Positions 15,661 to 23,842 of a stretch of DNA of 52,455 nt are shown here, one piece after another. Under the pieces are notes generated by a model that made no database searches, was not told the DNA's origin, and worked only from the letters and a program-made list of their open reading frames with translations. Within the stretch, counting starts at the first letter, position 1; each line of letters opens with the position of its first letter. The stretch is from Clostridiales bacterium (GTDB lineage Bacteria > Bacillota > Clostridia > Christensenellales > Aristaeellaceae), in NCBI GenBank assembly GCA_004554085.1, contig SFNY01000007.1, forward strand, positions 1-52,455. The letters run 5' to 3'. Position numbers and translations under genes: made by a program.

Positions 15661-16590
15661 ATGGCAAAAAAGACCAGTATCGGCGGCCAGGCGCTGCTGG
15701 AGGGCATCATGATGCGCGGCCCGGAAAAGACCGCCATGGCCGTGCGGCACACCTCCGGTCAGATCGTCATCGAGGAATACGAGACCAAGGGCAAGGATCG
15801 CAGCAAGATCTGCAAGCTGCCCTTCATCCGCGGCCTGTTCAATATGTACGATTCCCTCACCTTCGGCTACAAGTGCCTGATGCGCTCGGCAGAGCTGTCC
15901 GGCCTGGACGAGGAGGAGGCGGCCAAGAAGAAAAACAAGGAGCCGAGCAAGTGGGACAAGCTCTTTGAAAAGCTGCTGATGCCCATCGCCACGGTGCTGG
16001 CGGTGATTCTGGCCTTCGGACTGTTTCTGTACCTGCCGATGCAGCTGTGGAAGTGGCTTGCGGCGGGAATCCCGTCCATCGCGGACAGCTATTTCCTGCG
16101 CGCCTGCTTCGAGGGCGTGCTGCGCATCATCGTGTTCGTGCTGTACGTGTGGGCCACCAGTTTGATGAAGGACATCCGCCGCACCTACATGTACCACGGC
16201 GCGGAGCACAAGACCATCTTCTGCTACGAGGCGGAGCTTCCGCTGACGGTGGAGAACGTGCGCAAGCAGAGCCGCCTGCACCCCCGCTGCGGCACCTCCT
16301 TTCTGATTCTGGTGCTGATCGTGGGCATCGTGATCTCCATGTTCATCCGCATCGACAACCTGGCGCTGCGCATGATCGTGAAGCTGTGCACCTTCCCCAT
16401 CGTCATCGGCGTGGGCTACGAGCTGATCAAGCTGGCAGGCCGCAGGGACAATTGGCTGACCCGCGCGATCTCCGCGCCCGGAAAGGCGCTGCAGCGCATC
16501 ACCACCCGCGAGCCCGACGACGGCATGATCGAGTGCGCTATCGCCGCCATGAAGCTGGTGATCCCCGAGGATGGCAGCGACAAGTGGTGA
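15661..16590 (+). CDS. yqhQ: DUF1385 membrane protein YqhQ
   Basis: A 309-residue DUF1385/YqhQ membrane protein. The N-terminal SIGGQALLEGIMMRGPEKTA and the central RRTYMYHGAEHKTIFCYE and RLHPRCGTSFL are the family signatures. Four hydrophobic segments are seen (about residues 105-135, 150-168, 215-235 and 245-262). In other Bacillota the gene often lies beside prmC/prfA; the function is unknown. It has its own promoter and a terminator-like hairpin after it. No ATP-binding or catalytic motif is recognisable. Confidence 0.9.
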   Translation: MAKKTSIGGQALLEGIMMRGPEKTAMAVRHTSGQIVIEEYETKGKDRSKICKLPFIRGLFNMYDSLTFGYKCLMRSAELSGLDEEEAAKKKNKEPSKWDKLFEKLLMPIATVLAVILAFGLFLYLPMQLWKWLAAGIPSIADSYFLRACFEGVLRIIVFVLYVWATSLMKDIRRTYMYHGAEHKTIFCYEAELPLTVENVRKQSRLHPRCGTSFLILVLIVGIVISMFIRIDNLALRMIVKLCTFPIVIGVGYELIKLAGRRDNWLTRAISAPGKALQRITTREPDDGMIECAIAAMKLVIPEDGSDKW

Positions 16591-16612
16591 GCGAACAATA
16601 ATGTCATAAGGT

Positions 16613-16648
16613 TTTTCCGCGCCGTCGAGATACTCGCAGCGCGGAAAA
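16613..16648 (+). terminator. Hairpin after yqhQ
   Basis: TTTTCCGCGC (16613-16622) pairs perfectly with GCGCGGAAAA (16639-16648), 23 bp past the yqhQ stop. Confidence 0.5.
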
Positions 16649-16683
16649 GCACGTTTTGAGACGGAAACAGGAGGATACTTCCA

Positions 16684-18786
16684 ATGAACCGCAAGAATGC
16701 GAAGCGCCGCCCGGAAAAGAACAGCGCTGCGGTGCGCCGAAATCCGCCCAAGCGCCGCGTGAAATACGATACGACCCCCGGTTGGCTGCGGGTTCTGAAG
16801 CTGATGCTGCTGGCCCTGGCGGTCACGCTGATCGTCGAGGGCTTCAACCAGGGCAGCCCTGCGCGGATGCTTGCCTACCTCACCCAGCGCCCGCTGTACT
16901 TTTTGATGAACTGGCTGGTGGTGCTGACCACGCTGAGCCTGTCCGAGCTGATCAGGCACCGCAAGGCGATGACCTGGACCCTCGCGGCGCTGTGGGTCGG
17001 ACTGGGCTTCGCCAATTACATGGTCTGCCGCAACCGCACACAGCCGCTTGTGAGCGGCGATCTCATCCTCACCCCGGAAATCGTGGGCATGGCGACGGTC
17101 TACTTCAGCTGGCCGCAGATCATCCTGGGCTGCGTCGCCATACTGGGGCTGATCGTGGGTCTGATCACCATGTTCTCCCGGACAGCGAAGTGCCGCCGGG
17201 TAAACTATGCCCACGCCGTGAGCTATGTGGCGACGCTGGTCTGCTTCACCTTCTGCCTGAGCCTGCTGGCCATCAAGTTTGGCTACATTCCGGAGACCTT
17301 CAGCAATCGTGTGGACGCCTACCACGACTACGGCTTCACCACCTGCTTCACCTACACCTTCGGCGCGACCGGCATCAGCAAGCCCGACGAATACTCGCCC
17401 GAGGTGGTGGAGGAGATTCTGGAGGAGATCGAGGAGCCCCAGGCCACCGAAGTTCCCCTGCGCGCGCGCTTCGACGCGGACGACGACCTCGCCCGCCCGA
17501 ACATCGTGTTCATCCAGCTGGAGTCCTTCTTCGACGTGAACACCGTGATCGACGCGGAGTTCTCACGGGATCCCACACCCAACTTCCACGCGCTGCTTGA
17601 GGAGTGGCCCACGGCGGAATTGTACGTGCCCACCATCGGCGGCGGAACCGCGAACGTGGAGTTTGAGGTCATGTCCGGCATGAACATGGACTTCTTCGGC
17701 GCGGGCGAGGCTCCCTACAATACCATCATTCAGGAGGTTACCTGCGAGACCATCGCCAACACCCTGCGCGGCCACGGCTACTACTCCACCGCCCTGCACA
17801 ACAACACCGGCACCTTCTTCAGCCGCAACGAGGACTACGCCAACCTGGGCTATGACCGCTTCGATCCGCTGGAGTACATGCTCTATCCCAAGTACAACAA
17901 GGTGGGCTGGTGCCACGACGCGGTGCTCACCGACGAAATTCTGCGGGTGATGGAGAACAGCGAGCAGCGCGATTTGATCTTCGCCATCTCGGTGGAGTCC
18001 CACGGCAAGTACGCCGACACCTATGCGTACACGGACGGCGACATCGAGATTCTGTCCCTGCCGGAGGAAGCCTATCTCGCGCCCTTCCAGAACTACATCA
18101 ACATCCTCCCGGCGGTGGATCAATTCATAGGCGAGGTTCTGGAGGCCTTCAGCAATTACGACGAGCCCGTGCTGGCGGTGCTCTACGGCGACCACCTGCC
18201 GGCGCTGGGCCTGACGGCGGAGATGCTGACCACCGACGACCTCTACGCCAGCCGCTACGTGATCTGGAACAACTATGGCGCGGAGTTCGAGGCTGAGGAT
18301 ATGCAAGCCTACCGCCTGAGCGCGGAGCTGCTGCGCCAGCTGGGCGTCTCCGACGGCGTGATGACCAAGTTCCACCAGTCCTATCCTCTGGATGCGGAGG
18401 ACGGGGAGTACATTGAGAAGCTCAAGACGCTGGAGTACGACCTGCTCTACGGTGAGCAGGAGGCCTACGGCGAACAGGGCCCCTACGCGCCCACCGATCT
18501 GAAGCTGGGCGTGGATCCCATCGTCATCACCGGCGCGGAGCTGGAGTACAGCCGTCTGCTGGTTTCCGGCGACAACTTCACCGAGTACAGCGCCGTGGTT
18601 TCCGGCGAGAACGTGCTGGAGACCGTGTTCATCGACAAGGAGCACCTCGCCGTGCGCATCTCCGCCGACGAGCGCGCGCTGCTGGGCGAGAGCATCTGCG
18701 TGGCGCAGATCAATCCCGACGGCAAGGAGCTGGGCCGCACCGCGGAGTTCGCCTTCGATGCGAACGCGAAGTATCCGCACAAATAG
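16684..18786 (+). CDS. LTA synthase family sulfatase-type phosphoglycerol transferase
   Basis: A 700-residue polytopic enzyme of the LtaS/alkaline-phosphatase superfamily, predicted to transfer glycerol-phosphate (or a related group) onto an envelope polymer outside the cell. There is a basic N-terminal tail, five membrane helices between about residues 31 and 198, an acidic linker, then the sulfatase domain. The domain has IVFIQLESFFD (metal-binding Glu), the nucleophile Thr322 in GGGTANVEFEVMSG, and the late metal motif LYGDHLP. After about residue 600 comes an extra beta-rich tail of roughly 90 residues starting at VITGAELEYSRLLVSGDNF, similar in look to an IPT/TIG module, which standard LtaS lacks. 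AGGAGG precedes the ATG. Confidence 0.88.
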   Translation: MNRKNAKRRPEKNSAAVRRNPPKRRVKYDTTPGWLRVLKLMLLALAVTLIVEGFNQGSPARMLAYLTQRPLYFLMNWLVVLTTLSLSELIRHRKAMTWTLAALWVGLGFANYMVCRNRTQPLVSGDLILTPEIVGMATVYFSWPQIILGCVAILGLIVGLITMFSRTAKCRRVNYAHAVSYVATLVCFTFCLSLLAIKFGYIPETFSNRVDAYHDYGFTTCFTYTFGATGISKPDEYSPEVVEEILEEIEEPQATEVPLRARFDADDDLARPNIVFIQLESFFDVNTVIDAEFSRDPTPNFHALLEEWPTAELYVPTIGGGTANVEFEVMSGMNMDFFGAGEAPYNTIIQEVTCETIANTLRGHGYYSTALHNNTGTFFSRNEDYANLGYDRFDPLEYMLYPKYNKVGWCHDAVLTDEILRVMENSEQRDLIFAISVESHGKYADTYAYTDGDIEILSLPEEAYLAPFQNYINILPAVDQFIGEVLEAFSNYDEPVLAVLYGDHLPALGLTAEMLTTDDLYASRYVIWNNYGAEFEAEDMQAYRLSAELLRQLGVSDGVMTKFHQSYPLDAEDGEYIEKLKTLEYDLLYGEQEAYGEQGPYAPTDLKLGVDPIVITGAELEYSRLLVSGDNFTEYSAVVSGENVLETVFIDKEHLAVRISADERALLGESICVAQINPDGKELGRTAEFAFDANAKYPHK

Positions 18787-18960
18787 TAGGGCGGGATGCC
18801 CTCATGCGGCCAGACGCGAAGATCGAACAGCTGCTGCCGCCGTGCATCCCCCGTAGGGCGGGATGCCTTCATCCCGCCGGCGGCGAGGCGCCGCAGCCGG
18901 TTGCCTGTCGGCGTATGAATCGAGCGAATCCCTGCCCCGGCAAGAATGGGGCAGGGATTC
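18786..18960 (-). repeat. Modular repeat unit D with two REP-like palindromes, inverted orientation
   Basis: Read leftward: hairpin 2 at 18926-18960 (GAATCCCTGCCCC / GGGGCAGGGATTC), identical over 35 nt to hairpin 2 of unit C at 25089-25123; then the ACGCCGACAGGCA linker shared with unit A; then a GC-rich stem; then REP-like palindromes at 18851-18878 (complete) and 18786-18807 (partial). It begins exactly at the stop of the LTA-synthase-like gene. Confidence 0.8.
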
Positions 18961-18987
18961 TGTGTTGTCTGTCTGGAGATAACAACG

Positions 18988-19030
18988 AAGGGTCTGTCCC
19001 GAAGCGAAAACCGCTTTGAGACAGACCCTT
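18988..19030. terminator. Hairpin between convergent genes
   Basis: AAGGGTCTGTC (18988-18998) pairs with GACAGACCCTT (19020-19030), with an inner AAGCG/CGCTT stem. It lies 16 bp past the stop of the leftward DUF134-NifX gene. Its arm shares the TTTGAGACAG core with hairpins at 41568-41604 and near 16655 and 24760. Confidence 0.55.
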
Positions 19031-19046
19031 TGTCTGCCATGTGCGA

Positions 19047-19799
19047 TCAGTGGCAGCCGTGGTTGCCGCAGCCGTGGTCGCCGCAGGTATGGCCCTCGCC
19101 GTGGTCGTGGTGGCTGCACATCACGTCGGGATCGTACTCGAGCTTTCCGTCGATGAAGGCCTGCACCGCCGCATCCGCGCTGCCCTGCACGCCGCCGTAC
19201 AGCTTGATGCCCGCCTGCTCCAGCGCCATGCGCGCGCCGCCGCCGATGCCACCGCAGATCAGCGCCGTCACCTCGTGCAGGCGCAGAAAGCCCGCCAGCG
19301 CGCCGTGGCCGCTGCCCAGGGTGTCGATCACCTGGCTGCGAACCACCTTGCCGTCCTGCACCTCGTAGAGCTTGAACTGCTCGGTGTGGCCGAAGTGCTG
19401 AAAGATTTCTCCGTTGTCATAGGTCACTGCAATGCGCATGTTTCCGTCCTCCTCATGTTCCATGGTCGATTTGCGGAAGCGGCAGGGCCCGCAGCAGCAC
19501 GCCGCCGAGCCGTCGCAGACGCGATAATTGCCGCCCTCGATCACCAGCTCCCGGCCGTTGACCAGGCAGTCCGCGATCTTGCGTCGCGCGCGCTCGCAGA
19601 TCTCCGTCACCGTGGTGCGGGAGATCTCCATCTGTGCGGCGCACTGCTCGTGGGTGCAGCCCTGCGCGTCCACCAGGCGGATCACCTCGAATTCGTCCAG
19701 GCTCAGCACCACCGCGCGGCCCTCCGCACCGCCCTCCGGAGCGAAGCGGCACACCTCCGGCTCGAAGCAGATTCTCCGGCGTCGCTGGGGTCTCGGCAC
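19047..19799 (-). CDS. DUF134 HTH regulator fused to NifX/NifB-type dinitrogenase cofactor domain
   Basis: A 250-residue fusion. Residues 1-105 are a DUF134 sigma-70-region-4-like DNA-binding domain (PRPQRRRRICFEPEVCRF, then LSLDEFEVIRLVDAQGCTHE). A Cys-rich linker (CDGSAACCCGPC) follows. From Met121 comes a dinitrogenase iron-molybdenum cofactor domain (MRIAVTYDNGEIFQHFGHTE), ending in a His/Cys-rich tail (CSHHDHGEGHTC and more) that probably binds metal. The GTG at 19799 is chosen because AGGAGG lies 8 nt before it and it yields the usual MPRP start; an upstream ATG at 19826 lies on the predicted transcription start. Met121 (19439) has its own AGGAGGA at 7 nt, so the cofactor domain may also be made alone. 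Confidence 0.85.
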   Translation of the reverse strand: MPRPQRRRRICFEPEVCRFAPEGGAEGRAVVLSLDEFEVIRLVDAQGCTHEQCAAQMEISRTTVTEICERARRKIADCLVNGRELVIEGGNYRVCDGSAACCCGPCRFRKSTMEHEEDGNMRIAVTYDNGEIFQHFGHTEQFKLYEVQDGKVVRSQVIDTLGSGHGALAGFLRLHEVTALICGGIGGGARMALEQAGIKLYGGVQGSADAAVQAFIDGKLEYDPDVMCSHHDHGEGHTCGDHGCGNHGCH

Positions 19800-19832
19800 C
19801 TCCGTCGCCTCCTCTATTTCCGTCATATGTCG

Positions 19833-19861
19833 ATTATAGCACGCTTCCGGCGCGCTGTACA
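19833..19861 (-). promoter_or_regulatory. Promoter of the DUF134-NifX gene
   Basis: Minus strand: TGTACA, 17-bp spacer, TATAAT with a TGC extension. The predicted start lies near 19826, leaving a leader of about 27 nt to the GTG. Confidence 0.7.
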
Positions 19862-20006
19862 GTCCCCCGCGAAAATTTCCCTGCGGCGAATGGAACGGCG
19901 CAGATTTTGGAATACTTTTCAGGATGGCGTCGGCAAAGTTCATACGAAGTTTACCCTGCGGCGATAAGATGGTACGCAAATGGCAGATCGACGGGGAGGG
20001 CCGGGA

Positions 20007-21635
20007 ATGAACGACCGCAGGAAGGAATCACGGGACGTGAAGAACAGCATCGGCAGGGCGTTTTTCGCCGCGCTGGCGCTGGTTTTGCAGATCGGCTGGA
20101 TTGTGTCGCTGCTGGATCGCGCCGGAACGTCGTTCCCCTACGTGCAGTTCGCCACGGAACTGCTGGCGCTGGTGGTGGCGGTGGCCATCATCAACCAGCG
20201 GCGCAGCGCAGCCTCCAAGAACCTGTGGATCCTGCTGGTGCTCACCCTTCCGGTGCTGGGCCTGATTCTGTACCTGCTGGTGGGACAGCCCTGGGCCACC
20301 CACACCATGCGCAAGCGCTACGAGAGCATCGACCGCAGCCTGATTCTCAATCTCCAGCAGGACCCGGACGTGCTGCATGCGCTGGAGGTGGAGGACGCAG
20401 GCGCGGCGGCGCAGATGCGCTACCTGCAGGCCTGGTGCAAGTTCCCCGCCTACCGCAACACCCAGGTGGAGTTTCACGCCGACACCGATCAGGCCTTCGG
20501 GGCGCTGAAGGCGGAGCTGAAGAAGGCGAGGAAGTTCATCTTCATGGAGTACCACGCCATCGAGTGCTCCTCCTGCTTCTTCGAGATCGAGGAAATCCTT
20601 GCCGAGCGCGCCCGCGCGGGCGTGGAGGTGCGCCTGTTCTACGACGACGTGGGCAGCGTGGCCTTCATCGATCGCGGCTTCGTGCGCCGCATGGAGGCGC
20701 AGGGCGTCCAGTGCCGGGCGTTCAACCCGATCCTGCCCATCGCCAGCGCCTTCATGAACAACCGCGACCACCGCAAGATCACCGTGATCGACGGCAGGGT
20801 GGGCTTCACCGGCGGCTACAACCTTGCGGATGAATATTTCAACCGAGGGGTCGCGCCCAAATCTTCGATTTGGTCATCGACGTTCGGCCGTAAGGCCGAA
20901 TCGGAAACCCAAAGGGTTTCCGCCCTGACCCACCCCTATGGCTACTGGAAGGACACGGGCGTGCTGCTGCGGGGCGACGCGGTGCGCAGCCTGACGATGC
21001 TGTTTCTGGAGATGTGGAACGCGGAAAAGCGCATGGACAACGACTTCCAGCGCTACATCTGCAAGGAGCAGGACAAGAACCTCTCCGACGGCTATGTGCA
21101 GCCCTACGCCGATTCCCCCCTGGACAACGAGCGCGTGGGCGAAAACGTGTACATGAACCTGCTCAAGAACGCACGGCGCTACTGCTGGATCACCACGCCT
21201 TACCTGATCCTGGACGACGAGATGACCGAGGAGCTGACGCTGGCGGCGAAGCGGGGCGTGGATGTGCGCATCATCACGCCGGGAATCCCGGACAAGAAGC
21301 TGGTGTACCGCCTGACCCGCTCCTACTACGCCCAGCTGGCGCGCTGCGGCGTGCGCATTTACGAATTCACGCCGGGCTTCATGCACGCCAAGCAGATGCT
21401 CTCCGATGACAGCACCGCCGTGGTGGGCACCATCAACCTGGACTATCGCAGCCTGTATCTGCACTTTGAGGATGCGGTGCTGCTGTACCGATGCAGCGCG
21501 GTGCGGGACGTGCGCGCCGATTTCGAGGCCACCTTCCCCAGGTGCCGGGAGGTTACGGCGGATTACGGCAGGGGCCGCCCGCTGCATACCCGCCTGGTGC
21601 AGAGCCTGCTGCGCCTGCTGGCGCCGCTGCTGTAA
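20007..21635 (+). CDS. cls: Cardiolipin synthase with an in-frame palindromic insertion
   Basis: A 542-residue phospholipase-D-type cardiolipin synthase, joining phosphatidylglycerol molecules at the membrane. Two N-terminal membrane helices (about residues 17-37 and 43-95 region) precede two HKD motifs: HRKITVID before GGYNLADEY, and HAKQMLSDD before GTINLDYRS. Between them, where relatives run from NLADEYxNR straight to a GYWKDTGV segment, about 28 extra residues (GVAPKSSIWSST...VSALTHP) are encoded by a triple-hairpin DNA element (20846-20934). Frame is kept and both catalytic motifs are intact, so the enzyme may still work. GGGGAGG precedes the ATG at 20007. The phospholipase-C-like gene follows 30 bp later. 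Confidence 0.93.
   Translation: MNDRRKESRDVKNSIGRAFFAALALVLQIGWIVSLLDRAGTSFPYVQFATELLALVVAVAIINQRRSAASKNLWILLVLTLPVLGLILYLLVGQPWATHTMRKRYESIDRSLILNLQQDPDVLHALEVEDAGAAAQMRYLQAWCKFPAYRNTQVEFHADTDQAFGALKAELKKARKFIFMEYHAIECSSCFFEIEEILAERARAGVEVRLFYDDVGSVAFIDRGFVRRMEAQGVQCRAFNPILPIASAFMNNRDHRKITVIDGRVGFTGGYNLADEYFNRGVAPKSSIWSSTFGRKAESETQRVSALTHPYGYWKDTGVLLRGDAVRSLTMLFLEMWNAEKRMDNDFQRYICKEQDKNLSDGYVQPYADSPLDNERVGENVYMNLLKNARRYCWITTPYLILDDEMTEELTLAAKRGVDVRIITPGIPDKKLVYRLTRSYYAQLARCGVRIYEFTPGFMHAKQMLSDDSTAVVGTINLDYRSLYLHFEDAVLLYRCSAVRDVRADFEATFPRCREVTADYGRGRPLHTRLVQSLLRLLAPLL
20846..20934. repeat. Triple-hairpin palindromic element inside cls
   Basis: Three consecutive perfect hairpins: CCAAATC-TTC-GATTTGG (20857-20873), TTCGGCC-GTAA-GGCCGAA (20883-20900) and GGAAACCC-AAA-GGGTTTCC (20903-20921). 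They are framed by GGGGTC at 20848-20853 and GACCC near 20927-20931. Hairpins of this kind do not arise from protein coding, and the encoded peptide has no counterpart in the family. Confidence 0.85.
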
Positions 21636-21665
21636 CGCTTTATTCTGTACGCAGGGAGGCAGATC

Positions 21666-22433
21666 ATGCCGGATCAGCTTGCACACTATCTCTTTGGAAG
21701 GCGGGTGCTGGCCGCCGCAGACCGGAGCCTGCGCAGCCGCGTGGATCCCGATTCCACGGCCTTTCGCCTGGGCACCTTCGGCCCCGACCCGCTGTTCACC
21801 GATTTGAGCGCCAGCCACCGCGCCGAGGGCTTCGGCCTGCACCGCCAGCCGGGCTTCGTGGCGCTGGAGCGCATGCGCGAGAGCGTGCGCGGCGGCATGC
21901 CGTGCGCGGCGGACTACGCCGCGGGCTTCTTCACCCATTACGCGCTGGACCGCCTCTGCCACCCGGAGCTGAAGGCCATGGATGCGCGGGGCGAGGCGAA
22001 GCACCTGCCGCTGGAAGCCGCCTACGACCGGGAGCTGTACCAGCGGGGCGTGGGTGAGCTTCCCCGACGCATCTTTCCCGGCGACGCGGACTGCCGCGCG
22101 GCAGTGCAGATGTACCAGAGCCTCACGCCCCACCAGTACCGCACCGACGTGCGCGTCTACTGGGCCATGAGAAGGGCGCTGGTTTTGCAGAACGGGCGTT
22201 TTCTGGCCGCGCTGCCGGGCAAGCTGAGCGCCGCCTGGGACGGCGTCATCCCCTACGCCGAGCCCTCGGAGGGCATCCGGCGGGGCATCGAGATGCTGGA
22301 CGGCAAGCTGCGGGACTGTGTTAACGAGGCGGCGGAGCAGCTGGAGCGTTACTTCTCCGCCATCGACGCGGACGCGCTGCTGGACAAGTGGACCGCCCCC
22401 GATTTTGCAGGAAGAGAACACGAAATCGATTGA
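21666..22433 (+). CDS. Zinc-dependent phospholipase C family protein
   Basis: A 255-residue protein resembling the zinc-dependent phospholipase C/S1-P1-like helical family. The His/Asp pattern fits the clostridial members: N-terminal MPDQLAHYLFGRRVL, then FGPDPLFTD, the FFTHYALDRLCHPEL helix with two His and an Asp, and a later Glu/Asp-rich helix. No signal peptide is seen, which differs from secreted alpha-toxins and suggests a cytoplasmic or housekeeping role. It lies 30 bp after cardiolipin synthase, so a phospholipid-turnover operon is a reasonable inference. AGGGAGG precedes the ATG. Confidence 0.7.
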   Translation: MPDQLAHYLFGRRVLAAADRSLRSRVDPDSTAFRLGTFGPDPLFTDLSASHRAEGFGLHRQPGFVALERMRESVRGGMPCAADYAAGFFTHYALDRLCHPELKAMDARGEAKHLPLEAAYDRELYQRGVGELPRRIFPGDADCRAAVQMYQSLTPHQYRTDVRVYWAMRRALVLQNGRFLAALPGKLSAAWDGVIPYAEPSEGIRRGIEMLDGKLRDCVNEAAEQLERYFSAIDADALLDKWTAPDFAGREHEID

Positions 22434-22458
22434 CAAAAGCCCGGTGACGGTATATCAT
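22430..22458 (+). promoter_or_regulatory. Promoter of the sodium-pump genes
   Basis: TTGACA, 17-bp spacer, TATCAT. The -35 overlaps the stop codon of the preceding gene. A leader of about 90 nt follows (22464-22553), in which GGCGGG can pair with CCCGCC. Confidence 0.75.
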
Positions 22459-22553
22459 AGGTAGACTCCGGTTGGCGGGCGCAATTTTGCATATCCTGAG
22501 ACACCGAACCCCCGCCCGGGGCGCACATATTTCTATACACGCAAGGAGGAACC

Positions 22554-23645
22554 ATGGACAGCTTCCTGACAAACCTGCAAGCCATCACCTGGCAGATGCC
22601 GGTGATGTGGGTCATCGGCGGCATACTGATCTATCTGGCCATCAAGAAGGACATGGAGCCCACGCTGCTGCTGCCGATGGGCTTCGGCGCGATACTGGTG
22701 AATCTTCCCTTCTCCGGCGCGAACGCGGTTCTGGAGACGCTGTACAATGCGGGCATCGCAAACGAGCTGTTTCCGCTGCTGCTGTTCATCGGCATCGGCG
22801 CGATGATCGACTTCGGCCCGCTGCTGTCCAACCCCAGCCTGCTTCTGATCGGCGCTGCGGCGCAGTTCGGCATCTTCTTCACGCTGATTATGGCCAGCCT
22901 GCTGGGCTTTGAGCTTACCGACGCGGCCTCCATCGCCATCATCGGCGCGGCGGACGGCCCCACCTCCATCGTGGTGGCCAACCACTTCGGCACGAAGTAC
23001 ATCGGCGCGATCATCGTCGCTGCCTACTCCTACATGGCGCTGGTGCCCATCGTCCAGCCTCCCTGCATCCGGCTCATCACCACCCAGAAGGAGCGCCGGA
23101 TTCACATGGACTACAACCCCGCGGACGTGTCCCGCACGCTGCGCATCCTGTTCCCCATCTGCGTCACGATGATCGCGGCGCTGGTGGCTCCCGCTTCGGC
23201 CTCGCTGGTGGGCTTCCTGATGTTCGGCAACCTGATCCGCGAGTGCGGCGTGCTCAACGCCCTGTCCGAGGCCGCGCAGAAGGTGCTGGCGAACCTGATT
23301 ACGCTGCTGCTGGGCATCACCGTGGCCATTTCCATGCAGGGCGAGGCCTTTTTGCGGCTCGAGACTCTGATGATCCTGGGCCTGGGCCTGGTGGCCTTCA
23401 TCTTCGACACCTTCGGCGGCGTGCTGTTCGTGAAGTTCCTCAACCTGTTCCGCAAGCAGAAGATGAACCCCATGATCGGCGCGGCGGGCATCTCCGCCTT
23501 CCCCATGGCCTCCCGCGTGGTGCACAAGATGGGCCTGAAGGAGGATCCATACAACTACCTGCTGATGCACGCGGCGGGCGCGAACGTCGCCGGACAGATC
23601 GCCTCCGCCATCGTCGGCGGTCTGATTATCTCCCTGGTGGGCTGA
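22554..23645 (+). CDS. Sodium ion-translocating decarboxylase beta subunit
   Basis: A 363-residue very hydrophobic protein of the OadB/GcdB/MmdB family, the membrane channel that couples decarboxylation of a carboxybiotin carrier to Na+ export. It has about ten membrane segments. The conserved IGAADGPTSIVVA loop carries the Asp essential for Na+ coupling, and GAAGISAFPMASRVV with the final HAAGANVAGQI holds the second conserved region. Its length is at the lower end for the family. AAGGAGG precedes the ATG. Only a tiny gamma-like gene follows; no carboxyltransferase or biotin-carrier gene is nearby. Confidence 0.92.
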   Translation: MDSFLTNLQAITWQMPVMWVIGGILIYLAIKKDMEPTLLLPMGFGAILVNLPFSGANAVLETLYNAGIANELFPLLLFIGIGAMIDFGPLLSNPSLLLIGAAAQFGIFFTLIMASLLGFELTDAASIAIIGAADGPTSIVVANHFGTKYIGAIIVAAYSYMALVPIVQPPCIRLITTQKERRIHMDYNPADVSRTLRILFPICVTMIAALVAPASASLVGFLMFGNLIRECGVLNALSEAAQKVLANLITLLLGITVAISMQGEAFLRLETLMILGLGLVAFIFDTFGGVLFVKFLNLFRKQKMNPMIGAAGISAFPMASRVVHKMGLKEDPYNYLLMHAAGANVAGQIASAIVGGLIISLVG

Positions 23646-23657
23646 GGAGGTGCGCAG

Positions 23658-23774
23658 ATGAATCTTTCCAACGTATTGCAGTCCCTGATCATCACCGGCA
23701 AGGGCATGGCCGCCATCTTCGTGGTCATGATCGCCATCTACCTGCTGATCGCACTGATCCGCAAGGTTTTTTGA
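23658..23774 (+). CDS. Short OadG-like single-span membrane protein
   Basis: A 38-residue protein, MNLSNVLQSLIITGKGMAAI then a hydrophobic helix and the end LIRKVF. The arrangement of a short polar start, GKGMAAIF, one helix and a basic end matches the N-terminal part of sodium-pump gamma (OadG) subunits, which hold the complex together. It lacks the long zinc-binding tail of OadG. AGGAGGT lies 8 nt before the ATG, which is 12 bp after the beta-subunit stop, so it is cotranscribed. It is probably a minimal gamma subunit. Confidence 0.75.
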   Translation: MNLSNVLQSLIITGKGMAAIFVVMIAIYLLIALIRKVF

Positions 23775-23793
23775 TTGTTCCCTGGTATGATGC

Positions 23794-23821
23794 GCGCCGC
23801 GCGGCAATTGCCGCGCGGCGC
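23794..23821. terminator. Perfect 28-bp palindrome, bidirectional terminator
   Basis: GCGCCGCGCGGCAA is followed by its exact complement, centred at 23807.5, with a T-rich tail on the plus side. It lies between the gamma-like gene and the convergent MerR gene. Confidence 0.75.
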
Positions 23822-23842
23822 TGTTGTGTTTTGGAAGGACTG

